Source: Polaromonas sp. SP1
GTDB taxonomy: Bacteria > Pseudomonadota > Gammaproteobacteria > Burkholderiales > Burkholderiaceae_C
Direction: 5' to 3'
Length of the DNA: 64,000 nucleotides
Assembly: GCF_003711205.1 (NCBI RefSeq)
Contig: NZ_CP031013.1
Span: forward strand, 1,612,001-1,676,000
Below, piece after piece: positions 33,830 to 43,200 of this stretch. The stretch's first letter is position 1. Each line of letters begins with the position of its first letter. The position numbers were made by a program, and so were the translations under genes. The notes beneath the pieces were generated by a model that was not told the origin of the DNA, ran no database searches, and saw only the letters and a list, made by a program, of their open reading frames with translations.

Positions 33830-35008
33830 TTATTTTGTAGCGACAGGTGCAGAGCTGGCGCTGGCTGGAGTCGTATTTGGCACTGAATCGCTGACGCGCA
33901 CCAAATCGCCGTCGTTCAGGAAGCCCGCGCCGCTCACGATCACGCGGGCGTCGGCCGCCAGGCCCGACGTGATCTCAAGCCGGTCGCCGGCCAGCCGGCC
34001 GGTCTGTACCTTGAGCTGGCTGATGCGGTTGTCGGGATTGAGCTTGAACACGTAGTTGAAGCCGTCGCGCACGACGACCGCGGGTTGCGGGACGGTCAGC
34101 GCCGGCGTGGAGCCCAGTTCAAAATCGCCGCGGGCAAACATGCCCGCCTTGGCCGGCGACGCCATGCCGGCGGAGACCGGCAAATCGACATACACCAGCG
34201 CGGCGCGGGTTTGCGGGTCGACACTGGGCGCGATCATGCGCACCTTGCCTTTGAGCTGCGCGCCGCTGGCCGCGACGACCGTCGCCACCGTGCCGGCCTT
34301 GATGCGGCCGAGCTCGGCGGAGGTGACTTCCGCGCGCCACTCCAGGCGCCCGCCGCGAATCAGCCTGAACAGCTCGGTGCCCTGGGGCACGACGGAGCCG
34401 ACGGTGGCGGTGCGCGCCGAGATCACGCCGCTGTCGGGTGCCAGCACCTGCGTGTTTTTGCCGCGCAGCTGCTGGGCGTCCAGCACGGCTTTGGCCGCCT
34501 CGACGCGCGCCTTGGCGGTCTGCTCGGCGGTGTTGTACTGGTTGATCTGCTGCTCGCTCAGGGCGCCGGAGCTGGCCAGCGTGCGCGCGCGCGCGGCGTT
34601 GTCGGCGGCGTCGGCCGCGTTGGCCTGCGCTTCGATCAGGCTGGCGCGGGCCTGGGCGGTGTCGGCCTGCACGCTGTCGCCTGAAAACACCGCCAGCACC
34701 TGCCCGGCCTTGACCTGGTCGCCCACGTTGGCCTGCACCTGCACCAGCCTGAGGCCGTTGGATTCGGAGCCGATCACCGCTTCCTGCCAGGCGGTGATAT
34801 TGCCGTTGGCGCTGAGTTTGACCGGCAGGTTCACCTGAACCGGCAAGGCCGTCGCAACGGTAAGCGCCGGTTTGGACGTCGCCTTGGCATCGGCCTTCGC
34901 CTCGGGCTTGGCTTCAGACTTTAAGAGAAAAATGGCCACAGCCCCTACGGTTATTAGGGTTGCAGCTATTAAAGCGATAGCAAGGGGCTTGAGTTTGAAT
35001 GTAGGCAT
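33830..35008 (-). CDS. RND efflux periplasmic adaptor (membrane fusion protein)
   Basis: 392 residues. The N-terminus has a hydrophobic anchor (IALIAATLITVGAVAIFLL), and a Lys/Ala-rich linker follows. The biotinyl-lipoyl halves are NITAWQEAVIGSESNGLRLVQVQANVGDQVKAGQVLAVF and APDSGVISARTATVGSVVPQG, separated by a helical hairpin (about residues 105-170). A beta-barrel domain follows. It links the pump to the outer-membrane factor. A 17-bp GCTAT palindrome of the dispersed repeat family (34965-34981) forms part of the anchor-coding sequence. Confidence 0.93.
   Translation of the reverse strand: MPTFKLKPLAIALIAATLITVGAVAIFLLKSEAKPEAKADAKATSKPALTVATALPVQVNLPVKLSANGNITAWQEAVIGSESNGLRLVQVQANVGDQVKAGQVLAVFSGDSVQADTAQARASLIEAQANAADAADNAARARTLASSGALSEQQINQYNTAEQTAKARVEAAKAVLDAQQLRGKNTQVLAPDSGVISARTATVGSVVPQGTELFRLIRGGRLEWRAEVTSAELGRIKAGTVATVVAASGAQLKGKVRMIAPSVDPQTRAALVYVDLPVSAGMASPAKAGMFARGDFELGSTPALTVPQPAVVVRDGFNYVFKLNPDNRISQLKVQTGRLAGDRLEITSGLAADARVIVSGAGFLNDGDLVRVSDSVPNTTPASASSAPVATK
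34965..34981. repeat. Dispersed GCTAT...ATAGC palindrome, in the RND adaptor gene
   Basis: GCTATTAAAGCGATAGC, with 5-bp arms and a 7-nt centre. It encodes part of the N-terminal hydrophobic segment. Confidence 0.45.
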
Positions 35009-35070
35009 GGTGTGCGGTGGATGGGCAATGTTCTTGCGGGTCTGTGAAGGGGCGGGCGTGTGGCGGGGCT

Positions 35071-36591
35071 TCAGGGGGCCGTGATGGCGGCAGGGGTGAG
35101 CGGGGCCTGGGCGTCCGAGACGAGCGGCGGCACCGCCGGCTCGGCGGTGGTCCAGCCGCCGCCCAGCGCGCGGTACAGCGCCACCCAGGCGGCGCGCCGG
35201 TCGCGCTGCAGCGTGACCACGGCGCTTTGCGCCGCCAGCAGCGTGCGGCGCGCGTCTTCAAGTTCGACCAGGCTGGCCAGCCCGCTTTTGTAGCGCGCTT
35301 CGGTGCCGGTGAAGGAGGCGCGGTAGCCCTGGGCGGCCACCAGGGCGTCTTCGTTGCGCTCGGCGGTGCTTTGCAGGTTGACCAATGCTTCCTCGACTTC
35401 GCGCACGGCCTTGCGCACGCTGGCCCGGTATTGCGTGGCGGCGTTTTCGTAGCGCGCCTTGGCGGCTTCCACGTTGGCTTCGCTGGCGCCGCCGTCAAAC
35501 AGCGGGATCGTCAGCTGCAGCGGCCCGACGGTCCAGGTGTCAAAGCGCTGCGTCGAGGCGCTGGTGCGGCTCTTGGTGGTGAAGATGGAGCCGCTCAGGC
35601 TCAGGCGCGGAAAGCGCTGCGCACGGGCGCTGCCCACTTCGAGATGGGCGGCGTCGACCTCGCGCGCCGCGTTGAAGATGTCGGGCCGCTGGGCCAGCAC
35701 CTCGGCCGGCACGCTGATCACGGGCGCCGCGGATTCGCGCGTCAGGTCCACGGGCGCGCTGGCCAGTTTTTGCCGCAGGGCGGGCTCGTCAACCGCCGTC
35801 AGCGCCACCAGCGCCTTGATGTCCAGGTCGCAGAGCGCGCGCTGCTGGATGGCGTTGGCGTGGCCTTCCGCGGCGCTGGCCCGGGCCAATGCCGCGGTAG
35901 CGGGCGCGGTAAAGCCGGCCTTGGTGCTCAGGTCCGACAGCCGCGCGGTCTCGGCGCGCGAAGCGGCGTCGGCGCGGGAGACGTCCAGCAATTTCTCGCA
36001 GGCGCGATAGCTGTAGTACTGCGTGGCGACTTCGGCGGCGACTGAAACACGCGCCGCGTGCCAGGTCGCCTGCGATCCCTCAAAACGCTGCTGGTCGGCG
36101 TCCCGGCTCGCCGCGTACTGGCCAAACACGTCGATTTCCCAGGTGGTCTGCAGGCCGGCTTCAAGGGTGGTGGCGATAGGCGGTGTCGCGGCGCGGTTGA
36201 TCGGCGCCGAGCGCCCGCGGCTGGCGCTGGCCACGGCGTCCAGCGTGGGCAGCAGCGCCGCGCCGGAGGCCACGCGCGAAGCCCGCGCCTGTTCAATGTT
36301 GGAGCGCGCCGTGGAGACGTCCGGATTGACCGCCTCGCCGGCCATGATCAGCTCCACCAGCAAGGGATCGTTTTGCTGCTGCCACCATTGGGACAAGCCT
36401 GCCAGGCTGCCGCCGTGGGGCAAGGCCGCCGTGGTGGTGCTGGCGGCCGGCAAAGGCGCCTGCCACTGCGCCGGCATCGGGGCCGGCGGCGTCTGGTGGG
36501 ACGTGTCTACCGTGGCGCAGCCGGCCAGCAGCAGCGCGCAGCTCAGTGCCAGCAGGCGGGAAGGCTTGCGCCGTACATCAGGCTTATTCAT
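35071..36591 (-). CDS. Outer-membrane efflux lipoprotein (NodT/OprM family)
   Basis: 506 residues. The lipoprotein signal peptide ends with lipobox LAGC (ALLLAGCATV). Two repeated coiled-coil/outer-membrane factor halves follow, each ending with helical Ala/Glu-rich stretches typical of TolC-like trimers. WWQQQNDPLLVELIMAGEAVNPDV is the standard first helix of NodT proteins. ATG 36591 is inside the end of tetR (8-base overlap), so the regulator and pump genes are coupled. It forms the exit duct of the RND system in the outer membrane. Confidence 0.93.
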   Translation of the reverse strand: MNKPDVRRKPSRLLALSCALLLAGCATVDTSHQTPPAPMPAQWQAPLPAASTTTAALPHGGSLAGLSQWWQQQNDPLLVELIMAGEAVNPDVSTARSNIEQARASRVASGAALLPTLDAVASASRGRSAPINRAATPPIATTLEAGLQTTWEIDVFGQYAASRDADQQRFEGSQATWHAARVSVAAEVATQYYSYRACEKLLDVSRADAASRAETARLSDLSTKAGFTAPATAALARASAAEGHANAIQQRALCDLDIKALVALTAVDEPALRQKLASAPVDLTRESAAPVISVPAEVLAQRPDIFNAAREVDAAHLEVGSARAQRFPRLSLSGSIFTTKSRTSASTQRFDTWTVGPLQLTIPLFDGGASEANVEAAKARYENAATQYRASVRKAVREVEEALVNLQSTAERNEDALVAAQGYRASFTGTEARYKSGLASLVELEDARRTLLAAQSAVVTLQRDRRAAWVALYRALGGGWTTAEPAVPPLVSDAQAPLTPAAITAP

Positions 36592-37345
36592 GGTGTGCAG
36601 TTTTCTGGCGCGGCCTGGCTGCCGCAGGATGATCGGAAGCATGTTTTCGCCGTGACGCTTCGACGGCGACCATGGCCTCGGCGTAAGCCACCAGGCTGAC
36701 AGCCCACTGCTCCACGGCGTCAGGCGCGCCGAAGAGCTGGGGCCGGATCGCGTCCACCACCTCGCGGCTGATGAACATGTGGATCGCCAGGCCGGTGATG
36801 GAAAAGGCCAGCCGGTGCACATCGTCGTCGGCTTTGGTGAGCCCCAGGTGGCGGCACAGCACCTTCACCAGGGCCGCGTGCGCGGGTTTGATGCCCTGGT
36901 CGATTTCTTCGGCCCAGAGGCCGGTGGGCTCCAGCATCTCGCGAAAGTGCAGCCGGGTGCACAGCTGCACCAGTTCGTCCTGGCGCAGCGGCTCCAGGAA
37001 GCCCGAGAAAAAACCTTCCAGCGACTGGTGCAGGGTGAAGTGGGGCTGGTCGTACAGCGCGATGTCGTCGCGGGCGCTGCCCAGCGGCTCGGTGAAGACG
37101 GCCTTGTACAGCCCGGCCTTGTCGCCGAAGTAATAACTGATGGCCGCCACGTTGGCGCCGGCGGCCTGGGCGATGTCGCGGATGGAGGTTTTGGCAAAGC
37201 CCTTTTCGGAGAACAGCCGCAGGGCCGCGTGCAGCAAATGGGCCCTGGCGTGGGCGCCGTCGGAGCGCTGCTTGCGGGCTTCGCCTTCGGGGGCGGCGGG
37301 GCGCAAGGGGGTTTTTGGACGAGGGTCGGCATTCATGTGCCGCAT
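36584..37345 (-). CDS. TetR/AcrR-family regulator of the RND operon
   Basis: 253 residues. The N-terminal HTH is clear (LFSEKGFAKTSIRDIAQAAGANVAAISYYFGDKAGLYKAVF). The ligand-binding part has HFREMLEPTGLWAEEIDQGIKP, typical of the CecR (DUF1956) subgroup. It should repress its own operon in the absence of an inducing drug or metabolite. The start may be ATG 37345 or 37336; neither has a clear ribosome binding site. A perfect 16-bp palindrome lies 12 bases upstream of 37345 and is the probable operator. Only 35 bases separate it from glnE, so the promoter region lies partly in the end of glnE. Confidence 0.9.
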   Translation of the reverse strand: MRHMNADPRPKTPLRPAAPEGEARKQRSDGAHARAHLLHAALRLFSEKGFAKTSIRDIAQAAGANVAAISYYFGDKAGLYKAVFTEPLGSARDDIALYDQPHFTLHQSLEGFFSGFLEPLRQDELVQLCTRLHFREMLEPTGLWAEEIDQGIKPAHAALVKVLCRHLGLTKADDDVHRLAFSITGLAIHMFISREVVDAIRPQLFGAPDAVEQWAVSLVAYAEAMVAVEASRRKHASDHPAAARPRQKTAHHE

Positions 37346-37356
37346 TAAAGCACATG

Positions 37357-37372
37357 AATCAAACGTTTGATT
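37357..37372. promoter_or_regulatory. Probable TetR operator (perfect 16-bp palindrome)
   Basis: AATCAAACGTTTGATT is self-complementary. It is centred 20 bases upstream of the tetR ATG at 37345, in the 35-base gap after glnE. Palindromes of this length and AT-rich halves are typical operators of TetR autoregulators. Confidence 0.7.
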
Positions 37373-37380
37373 GAATTAAA

Positions 37381-40197
37381 TCAGTCGATTGACTTAAAGG
37401 TCGACACCCAGAGCGCCTGGATGGCGTCGCACTCGGCCTGGAGCGCCGGCGGGGTGACCTGGGTGGGCTCTTCGTTCAGGCGTGCGCGATGCTGCACGCG
37501 CCGCAGTTCGCGGTAAGCGCCGGCCGCCCGCTGGCCCACGCCGGGCGGCAGCAGGCCGGCGGCTTCAGCGCGCTGCAGCAGGGAAATGTTGCCGACATTG
37601 GCAATGAGCTCGGGGTGCTGCGCAGACTGCGACAACACCAGGAACTGCACGGCAAACTCGGCGTCCACCATGCCGCCGGGGCTATGCTTGACGTCGAATT
37701 TTTCGGGCTCGGGCGCCAGCGCGGGGGCGCCGTCTGCCAGATGCGGGACATGCGCGCGTTTGATGGGGTGCGCGTTGCGCACTTTCTCGCGCATCGCAAC
37801 AATCTCGTTGCGCAGCGCCGCCCTGTCGCGCGGCGCGGTGATGACAGATTCACGCACCTGGTCAAAACGTTGGCGCAGCGCATCATCGCCCTGCACGCAG
37901 CGCGCACGTGTCATGGCCTGGTGTTCCCAGGTCCAGGCGGTGTTGCTGCCGCGCTGCTGCTGGTAGCGGGTATAGGCGTCAAAGCTCGTGACCAGCAGGC
38001 CCGAGTTGCCGTTGGGGCGCAGGGCCGTGTCGATCTCGAACAGGTCGCCTTCGCTGGTCTTGATGGTCAGCCAGTTGATCAGCTTGCGCACAAAAGCCGC
38101 ATAAACCTCGGGCGCGCGCTCATCGTCGTCTTCATAGACGAACACGATGTCCAGGTCGCTGCCGTAACCCAGCTCCTTCCCGCCCAGTTTGCCGTAGGCA
38201 ATGATGGCGAACTGCGGTGTCTCGCGGTGCCGGTTTTTCAGGCGTTGCCAGCACCAGTCGGTGGTGATGCTCAGCACGGCTTCGGCCAGCGCGCTCAGGT
38301 CGTCGGCCACCTGCTCGACTGTCAGCACGCCTTCCAGGTCGCGCGCCAGCGTGCGAAACACTTCGGCATGGTGCGCGCGGCGCAGCAGGTTCAGGCAGGT
38401 TTCCTCATCGTCTTCGCCAGTGCTCTTGAGCGCGGCCAGCCGCTGCCGCAGGTCGCGGGCAAAGGCGACGCCGTCAAAACGTTCCTTGAGCAGCTCGTCG
38501 CTGGCCAGCTCGTCGATCACGCCGGGGTGCTGCAGCAGGTAGCGCGCGGGCCACTTGGCCGCGCCCAGCAGGCGCAGCAGGCGTTCGTGCACGGCGGGGC
38601 GCTCCAGCAGCAGCGCCAGGTAGCTCTCCCGCCTGAGCAGCGGCTCGATCCAGTCGATGATCCGTATGGCCGCTTCTTCGGTCACGGCGCCCTCGGCGAG
38701 CCAGGTGGCGGTGCGCTGCACCAGCCGTGTCAGGCGCGCGCGCGACTCTTCTTTCAGTGCGAGGACGCGGGGGTGCTGGCGCCACAGCGTCAGGCGCTCG
38801 CGGAATTTCTCCGGCCATTGCTCCGACAGCTGGGCCAGCAGGTCGTCAAGCTGCTGCGGAACCGCCTTGGCCGCCTTGCCGTTGCAGCCCTTGCAGTCGG
38901 CCTTGCCGCCCAGCAGCTTGTCAAATTCGCCGGCCACCAGTTCGCGGTGGGCATCGAGCTCGCTGAGGAAAGGGCAGCAGTTGCCGTAACCCAGTGTCTC
39001 GGCGATCCAGGCCAGGTCGTCATCGCGCGTGGGCAGCACATGGGTCTGCTGGTCGTCCAGATACTGGATGCGGTGCTCCACCTTGCGAAGGAAGTCATAG
39101 GCGCGCGCCAGCGCATCGGCGGTCTCCTGCGGCATCAGGCCCGCGCGTGCCACGCGCTGCAGGGCGTCGACCGTCGGGCGCGTGCGCAACTCGGGAAATT
39201 GCCCGCCGCGCACCACCTGCAGCAACTGCACGGTGAACTCGATCTCGCGTATGCCGCCGCGCGACATCTTGACGTCGTTGGCGCGCTCCGGGTGCCCCGC
39301 GCAGCGTTTTGCCGCATGCTCCCGGATCTGCCGGTGCAGGATGCGCAGGGCGTCAAAGACGTTGTAGTCCAGGTATTTCCTGAACACGAAAGGCAACACC
39401 GGGCCGCGCAAGGCCTGTGCAGCGCCGCTCTGCACGCACTCCAGCGGCGCCACCACCCGGCTTTTCAGCCAGGCAAAGCGCTCCCACTCGCGGCCCTGCG
39501 CCTGGAAATACTCTTCAAGCGCACTGAGCGAAACGGCGGCAGGCCCGGAACTGCCATTGGGCCGAAGCGCCAGGTCCACCCGGAAGACAAAGCCATGTTC
39601 CGTCGAGTCGCCGATCAGGCTGAAGACCGCCTTGACCTGGTGCGCGAAGTACTCGTGGTTCGTGATCTGCCCGCGGCCGTCGCTGCGCCCGGCCGTCTCG
39701 CCGTCGTGGTCATACACATAAATCAGGTCGATGTCGCTGGAGACATTGAGCTCGCGTGCGCCCAGCTTGCCCATGCCCACCACCCACATGCGGGCGCGCG
39801 TTCCATCGGGAGCCAGCGGCGCGCCATGCAGGGCATCCAGCACCCGGCCGGACTCCACCATGGCGACATCGAGCGCCAGTTCCGCGAGCTCGGTCATGGC
39901 GCGTGTCACCACCACGAGAGGCGCCTGGTTCTCGCAAGCACCGTCGCAATCGAGCACCACCAGGCGCTCCATGACCAGCTGGCGCACGACCCGCAGTGCG
40001 GCCCCGATTTCAAGGCCTTGCGCCAAAAGCCCGTCAAGGGCGGCCTGCATGGTGGCGCGCACGGGCGCGCCTGGGGGCAAAAGAGGAAGGTGGCCGGCAT
40101 AACGGCGGCGAACGCGCTGCACGAACCGTGAATAGTCCGACGCTGCCGGCCCGGCGGCGGGGAGGGTCTCTGGGCGGACGGTGGGGGCGACGGTCAT
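37381..40197 (-). CDS. glnE: Bifunctional glutamine synthetase adenylyltransferase/deadenylase
   Basis: 938 residues, normal GlnE length. There are two nucleotidyltransferase domains: the N-terminal one with ELNVSSDIDLIYVYDHDGE (about residues 145-165) and the C-terminal one with GKELGYGSDLDIVFVYEDDD (about 670-690). Both keep the GSD/SSDxDxxxxY metal-binding pattern. It adds or removes AMP on glutamine synthetase in response to PII and glutamine. The start is taken at ATG 40197, just inside a GTG at 40200. It is divergent from yhdP (73 bases between starts). The tetR-RND operon follows in the same direction. Confidence 0.96.
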   Translation of the reverse strand: MTVAPTVRPETLPAAGPAASDYSRFVQRVRRRYAGHLPLLPPGAPVRATMQAALDGLLAQGLEIGAALRVVRQLVMERLVVLDCDGACENQAPLVVVTRAMTELAELALDVAMVESGRVLDALHGAPLAPDGTRARMWVVGMGKLGARELNVSSDIDLIYVYDHDGETAGRSDGRGQITNHEYFAHQVKAVFSLIGDSTEHGFVFRVDLALRPNGSSGPAAVSLSALEEYFQAQGREWERFAWLKSRVVAPLECVQSGAAQALRGPVLPFVFRKYLDYNVFDALRILHRQIREHAAKRCAGHPERANDVKMSRGGIREIEFTVQLLQVVRGGQFPELRTRPTVDALQRVARAGLMPQETADALARAYDFLRKVEHRIQYLDDQQTHVLPTRDDDLAWIAETLGYGNCCPFLSELDAHRELVAGEFDKLLGGKADCKGCNGKAAKAVPQQLDDLLAQLSEQWPEKFRERLTLWRQHPRVLALKEESRARLTRLVQRTATWLAEGAVTEEAAIRIIDWIEPLLRRESYLALLLERPAVHERLLRLLGAAKWPARYLLQHPGVIDELASDELLKERFDGVAFARDLRQRLAALKSTGEDDEETCLNLLRRAHHAEVFRTLARDLEGVLTVEQVADDLSALAEAVLSITTDWCWQRLKNRHRETPQFAIIAYGKLGGKELGYGSDLDIVFVYEDDDERAPEVYAAFVRKLINWLTIKTSEGDLFEIDTALRPNGNSGLLVTSFDAYTRYQQQRGSNTAWTWEHQAMTRARCVQGDDALRQRFDQVRESVITAPRDRAALRNEIVAMREKVRNAHPIKRAHVPHLADGAPALAPEPEKFDVKHSPGGMVDAEFAVQFLVLSQSAQHPELIANVGNISLLQRAEAAGLLPPGVGQRAAGAYRELRRVQHRARLNEEPTQVTPPALQAECDAIQALWVSTFKSID

Positions 40198-40270
40198 CAC
40201 ACTACTTCACAAAACTTCATGGTCTCCCGCCGGGCGGACGCTGGCCCCGGCGGTCATAATTCTCAAGTCA

Positions 40271-43200
40271 ATGGAGCCAACGATTCCCAGCCCGACCCAC
40301 CCGCCAGCCCAGCCGGCGCGACGCCTGCAATGGCTGGCCTTCACCGTGCGCATGCTGCTGTGGCTCGTCGTTTCGGCCTGGCTCCTCTTCGGCCTGAGCC
40401 TGGTCGTGCTGCATGGCTGGATTGTGCCGCGAATCGGGGAATTTCGTCCGCGCCTGGAAATAGAGGCCAGCAAGGCGCTGGGGGTGCCTGTTCGCATCGG
40501 CGACATCACCGCCCGCTCCCGGGGCATGATCCCCTCTTTCGAGTTGCGCGACGTGACCCTGCTCGACCCCCAGGGGCGAGAAGCCCTGCGCCTGCCGCGG
40601 CTTCTGGGTGCGCTGTCCCCCGCCTCCATCTGGAGCCTGGGTTTTGAGCAGCTTTATATCGACGAGCCCGAACTGGACATTCGCCGCGCTGCGGACGGAA
40701 AGATCTACGTGGGCGGGCTGGACGTCTCGCAAGACCGCGCCGCCGGCCAGAGCGCCGCTGCCGACTGGTTCTTTTCCCAGACCGAGTTCGTGATCCGGGG
40801 CGGCACCGTGCGCTGGACCGACGAGTTGCAGAAAGCGCCGACGCTGGCGCTGACACAGGTCGACTGGGTGATGCGCAACGCCCGGCGCCGCCACCTGATG
40901 CGCCTGGACGCCTCACCGCCCCCGGAGTGGGGCGACCGCTTCACATTGATGGGGGTTTTCCGCCAGTCGCTGTTGTCGCGAAACGCGGGCGATTTTGACG
41001 GCTGGACGGGTCAGCTGTTTGCCGACTTCGGCCGCGTGGATGCCTCCCGAGTCAGGCAATACATCAACATGGACACGCTGGGCGTGGAGCTGATCCGCGG
41101 CAACGGCGCGCTGCGCGCCTGGGCCGACGTCAGCAAGGGGCAGATCATCGGCGGGACGGCCGACGTGGCGCTGCAGGACGTGGACGCCAGGCTGGGCGCC
41201 AGGCTCCAGCCCCTGGCGTTTGAATCGGTCGCGGGGCGTATTGGCGGCGGGCAACGCGCCAACGGCTTTGACTTCAACACCCAGGGCCTGCGCTTTCGCA
41301 CACGCGATGGCCTGCAGTGGCCCGGCGGCAATGTGGCACTGGTGCACACCGGCGACGAAGCCGGCGCGCCGCAGCACACCGAATTCAAGGCCGACAAACT
41401 CGATCTGGCCGCGCTGGCGCAAATTGCCAACCGCCTGCCACTCGATGAACCGACCCACGCCCTGATTGCTTCTTTCGCCCCCAAAGGCCTGGTCGAAACT
41501 GTCGAGGCCCGCTGGCAGGGGCCGATGGATGCCCCCTCCACTTACGCGGCAAAAGGGCGCGTGGTCGGCCTGAACGTCGCCGCGCTGCCGGCGCCCCCCC
41601 AGCCGGCCGCCTCCGGCCCGGCGCCTGCACATCCCAAACCCGGCAGGCCGGGGATCAGCGGCGCCGCGATCGATTTCGATGTGACGCAGGCCGGCGGGCA
41701 AGCCAAAGTCAGGATCGCCAACGGCGCACTGACCGTTCCTGGTGTGTTCGAAGACCCGGTGGTTCCGTTCGACCAGTTCTCGACGGAGGCCCAATGGAAA
41801 TTTTCGGGGCGAAAGATCGAAGCCCAGCTGCGCAACCTGCAGTTTGCCAATGCCGATGCGCAAGGCGAGGCGCAGGTCAGCTGGCATACGGCCGATGTGG
41901 GCGCCGGCGCCCCCGCTGCCGCAGGCGCGCCAGACCACCGCTTTCCCGGCGTGGTGGATTTGCAGGGTGCGTTGAGCCGGGGCGACGGCGACCGGGTTCA
42001 CCGCTATTTGCCGCTGGTGTTGCCCGACCCGGTGCGCCATTACGTGCGGGATGCCGTGGTGCAGGGCCAGGTCAGCGACGTGAAGTTCAAGGTCAAGGGG
42101 CCTGTGGAAGAGTTGCCCTTCAAGAACCCGGCGCGCGGCGAATTCAGGGTGTCGGCCAAGGTGCGCAACGGGCAACTGGCCTATGTGCCCAAAACCATAC
42201 AACCGGCCGGCGCGGCGCCGTGGCCGGCGCTGACCGAGCTCAACGGCGAACTGGTGTTCAACCGCGCATCGCTGGAGGTGAACGGCGCCACAAGCAAAGT
42301 CGCCGGCCTGCCGGGCCTGCAAGTGGTCAAGGCAGAAGCGCGCATCCCGGACCTGACCCACGACTCCACCGTGGAAGTCAATGTGGAGGTCAAGGGCGCG
42401 CTGTCCGACGCGCTGGGGTTCGTCAACCAGTCCCCGGTGGGCAACATGACCAACCACGTGCTGGCCAAGGCCGTTGCGACCGGCACGGGCGAATACCGCT
42501 TCCGGCTGGGGCTTCCCATTCATTCCATCGACAAGTCCCGCGTGGAAGGAACCGTCACCCTGTCAGGCAACGATGTGCAATTTGCCGCCGCCACGCCTGC
42601 CCTGAGCCGGCTCAAGGGCGTGGTGACCGTGAGCGAGCGCGGGTTTTCCGTCGCGGGCGGCCAGGCGCGGCTGCTGGGCGGCGACATCCGTTTTGACGGC
42701 GGCATGCGCTCGCAGCCGCGCGCACCGGGCAGCGCCGAGACCGAAACCGTCGCGACCTTCAAAGGGCAGGGCACCGTCACGGCCGAGGGCCTGCGGCAGG
42801 CCAAAGAGCTGGGGCCGCTCTCACGCATGGCGCAAGGCGCCAGCGGCAGCACGGCCTATACGGCCACCCTGGGTTTTCGCCGCGGCCAGCCTGAAGTCGC
42901 CATCTCCAGCAGCTTGCAAGGGATGGCCCTGAACCTGCCTGCACCGCTCTCGAAAACGGCTGAGGCCGCCTTGCCGCTGAGGTTCGAAAACACGCTGCTG
43001 CAGGCTTCACTGGCGCCTGGGCAAAAGCTGGAAGACCAGTTGTCGATCACGCTGGGCCGCATCGCGTCCATCATGTACGTGCGCGATGTGAGCGGGCCCG
43101 AACCTCGCGTCATACGCGGCGGCATCGGCGTGGGGCTGGAGCCCGGCGAAACGGCGCCCATGCAGGAGGCCGGCGTCGCGGCCAACATCAACCTGGCGCA

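Noticed and set aside
37489-40131. An 880-codon + strand frame inside glnE
   Set aside because: It is antisense to glnE, which has two intact nucleotidyltransferase motifs. Long shadow frames are common at this GC content.
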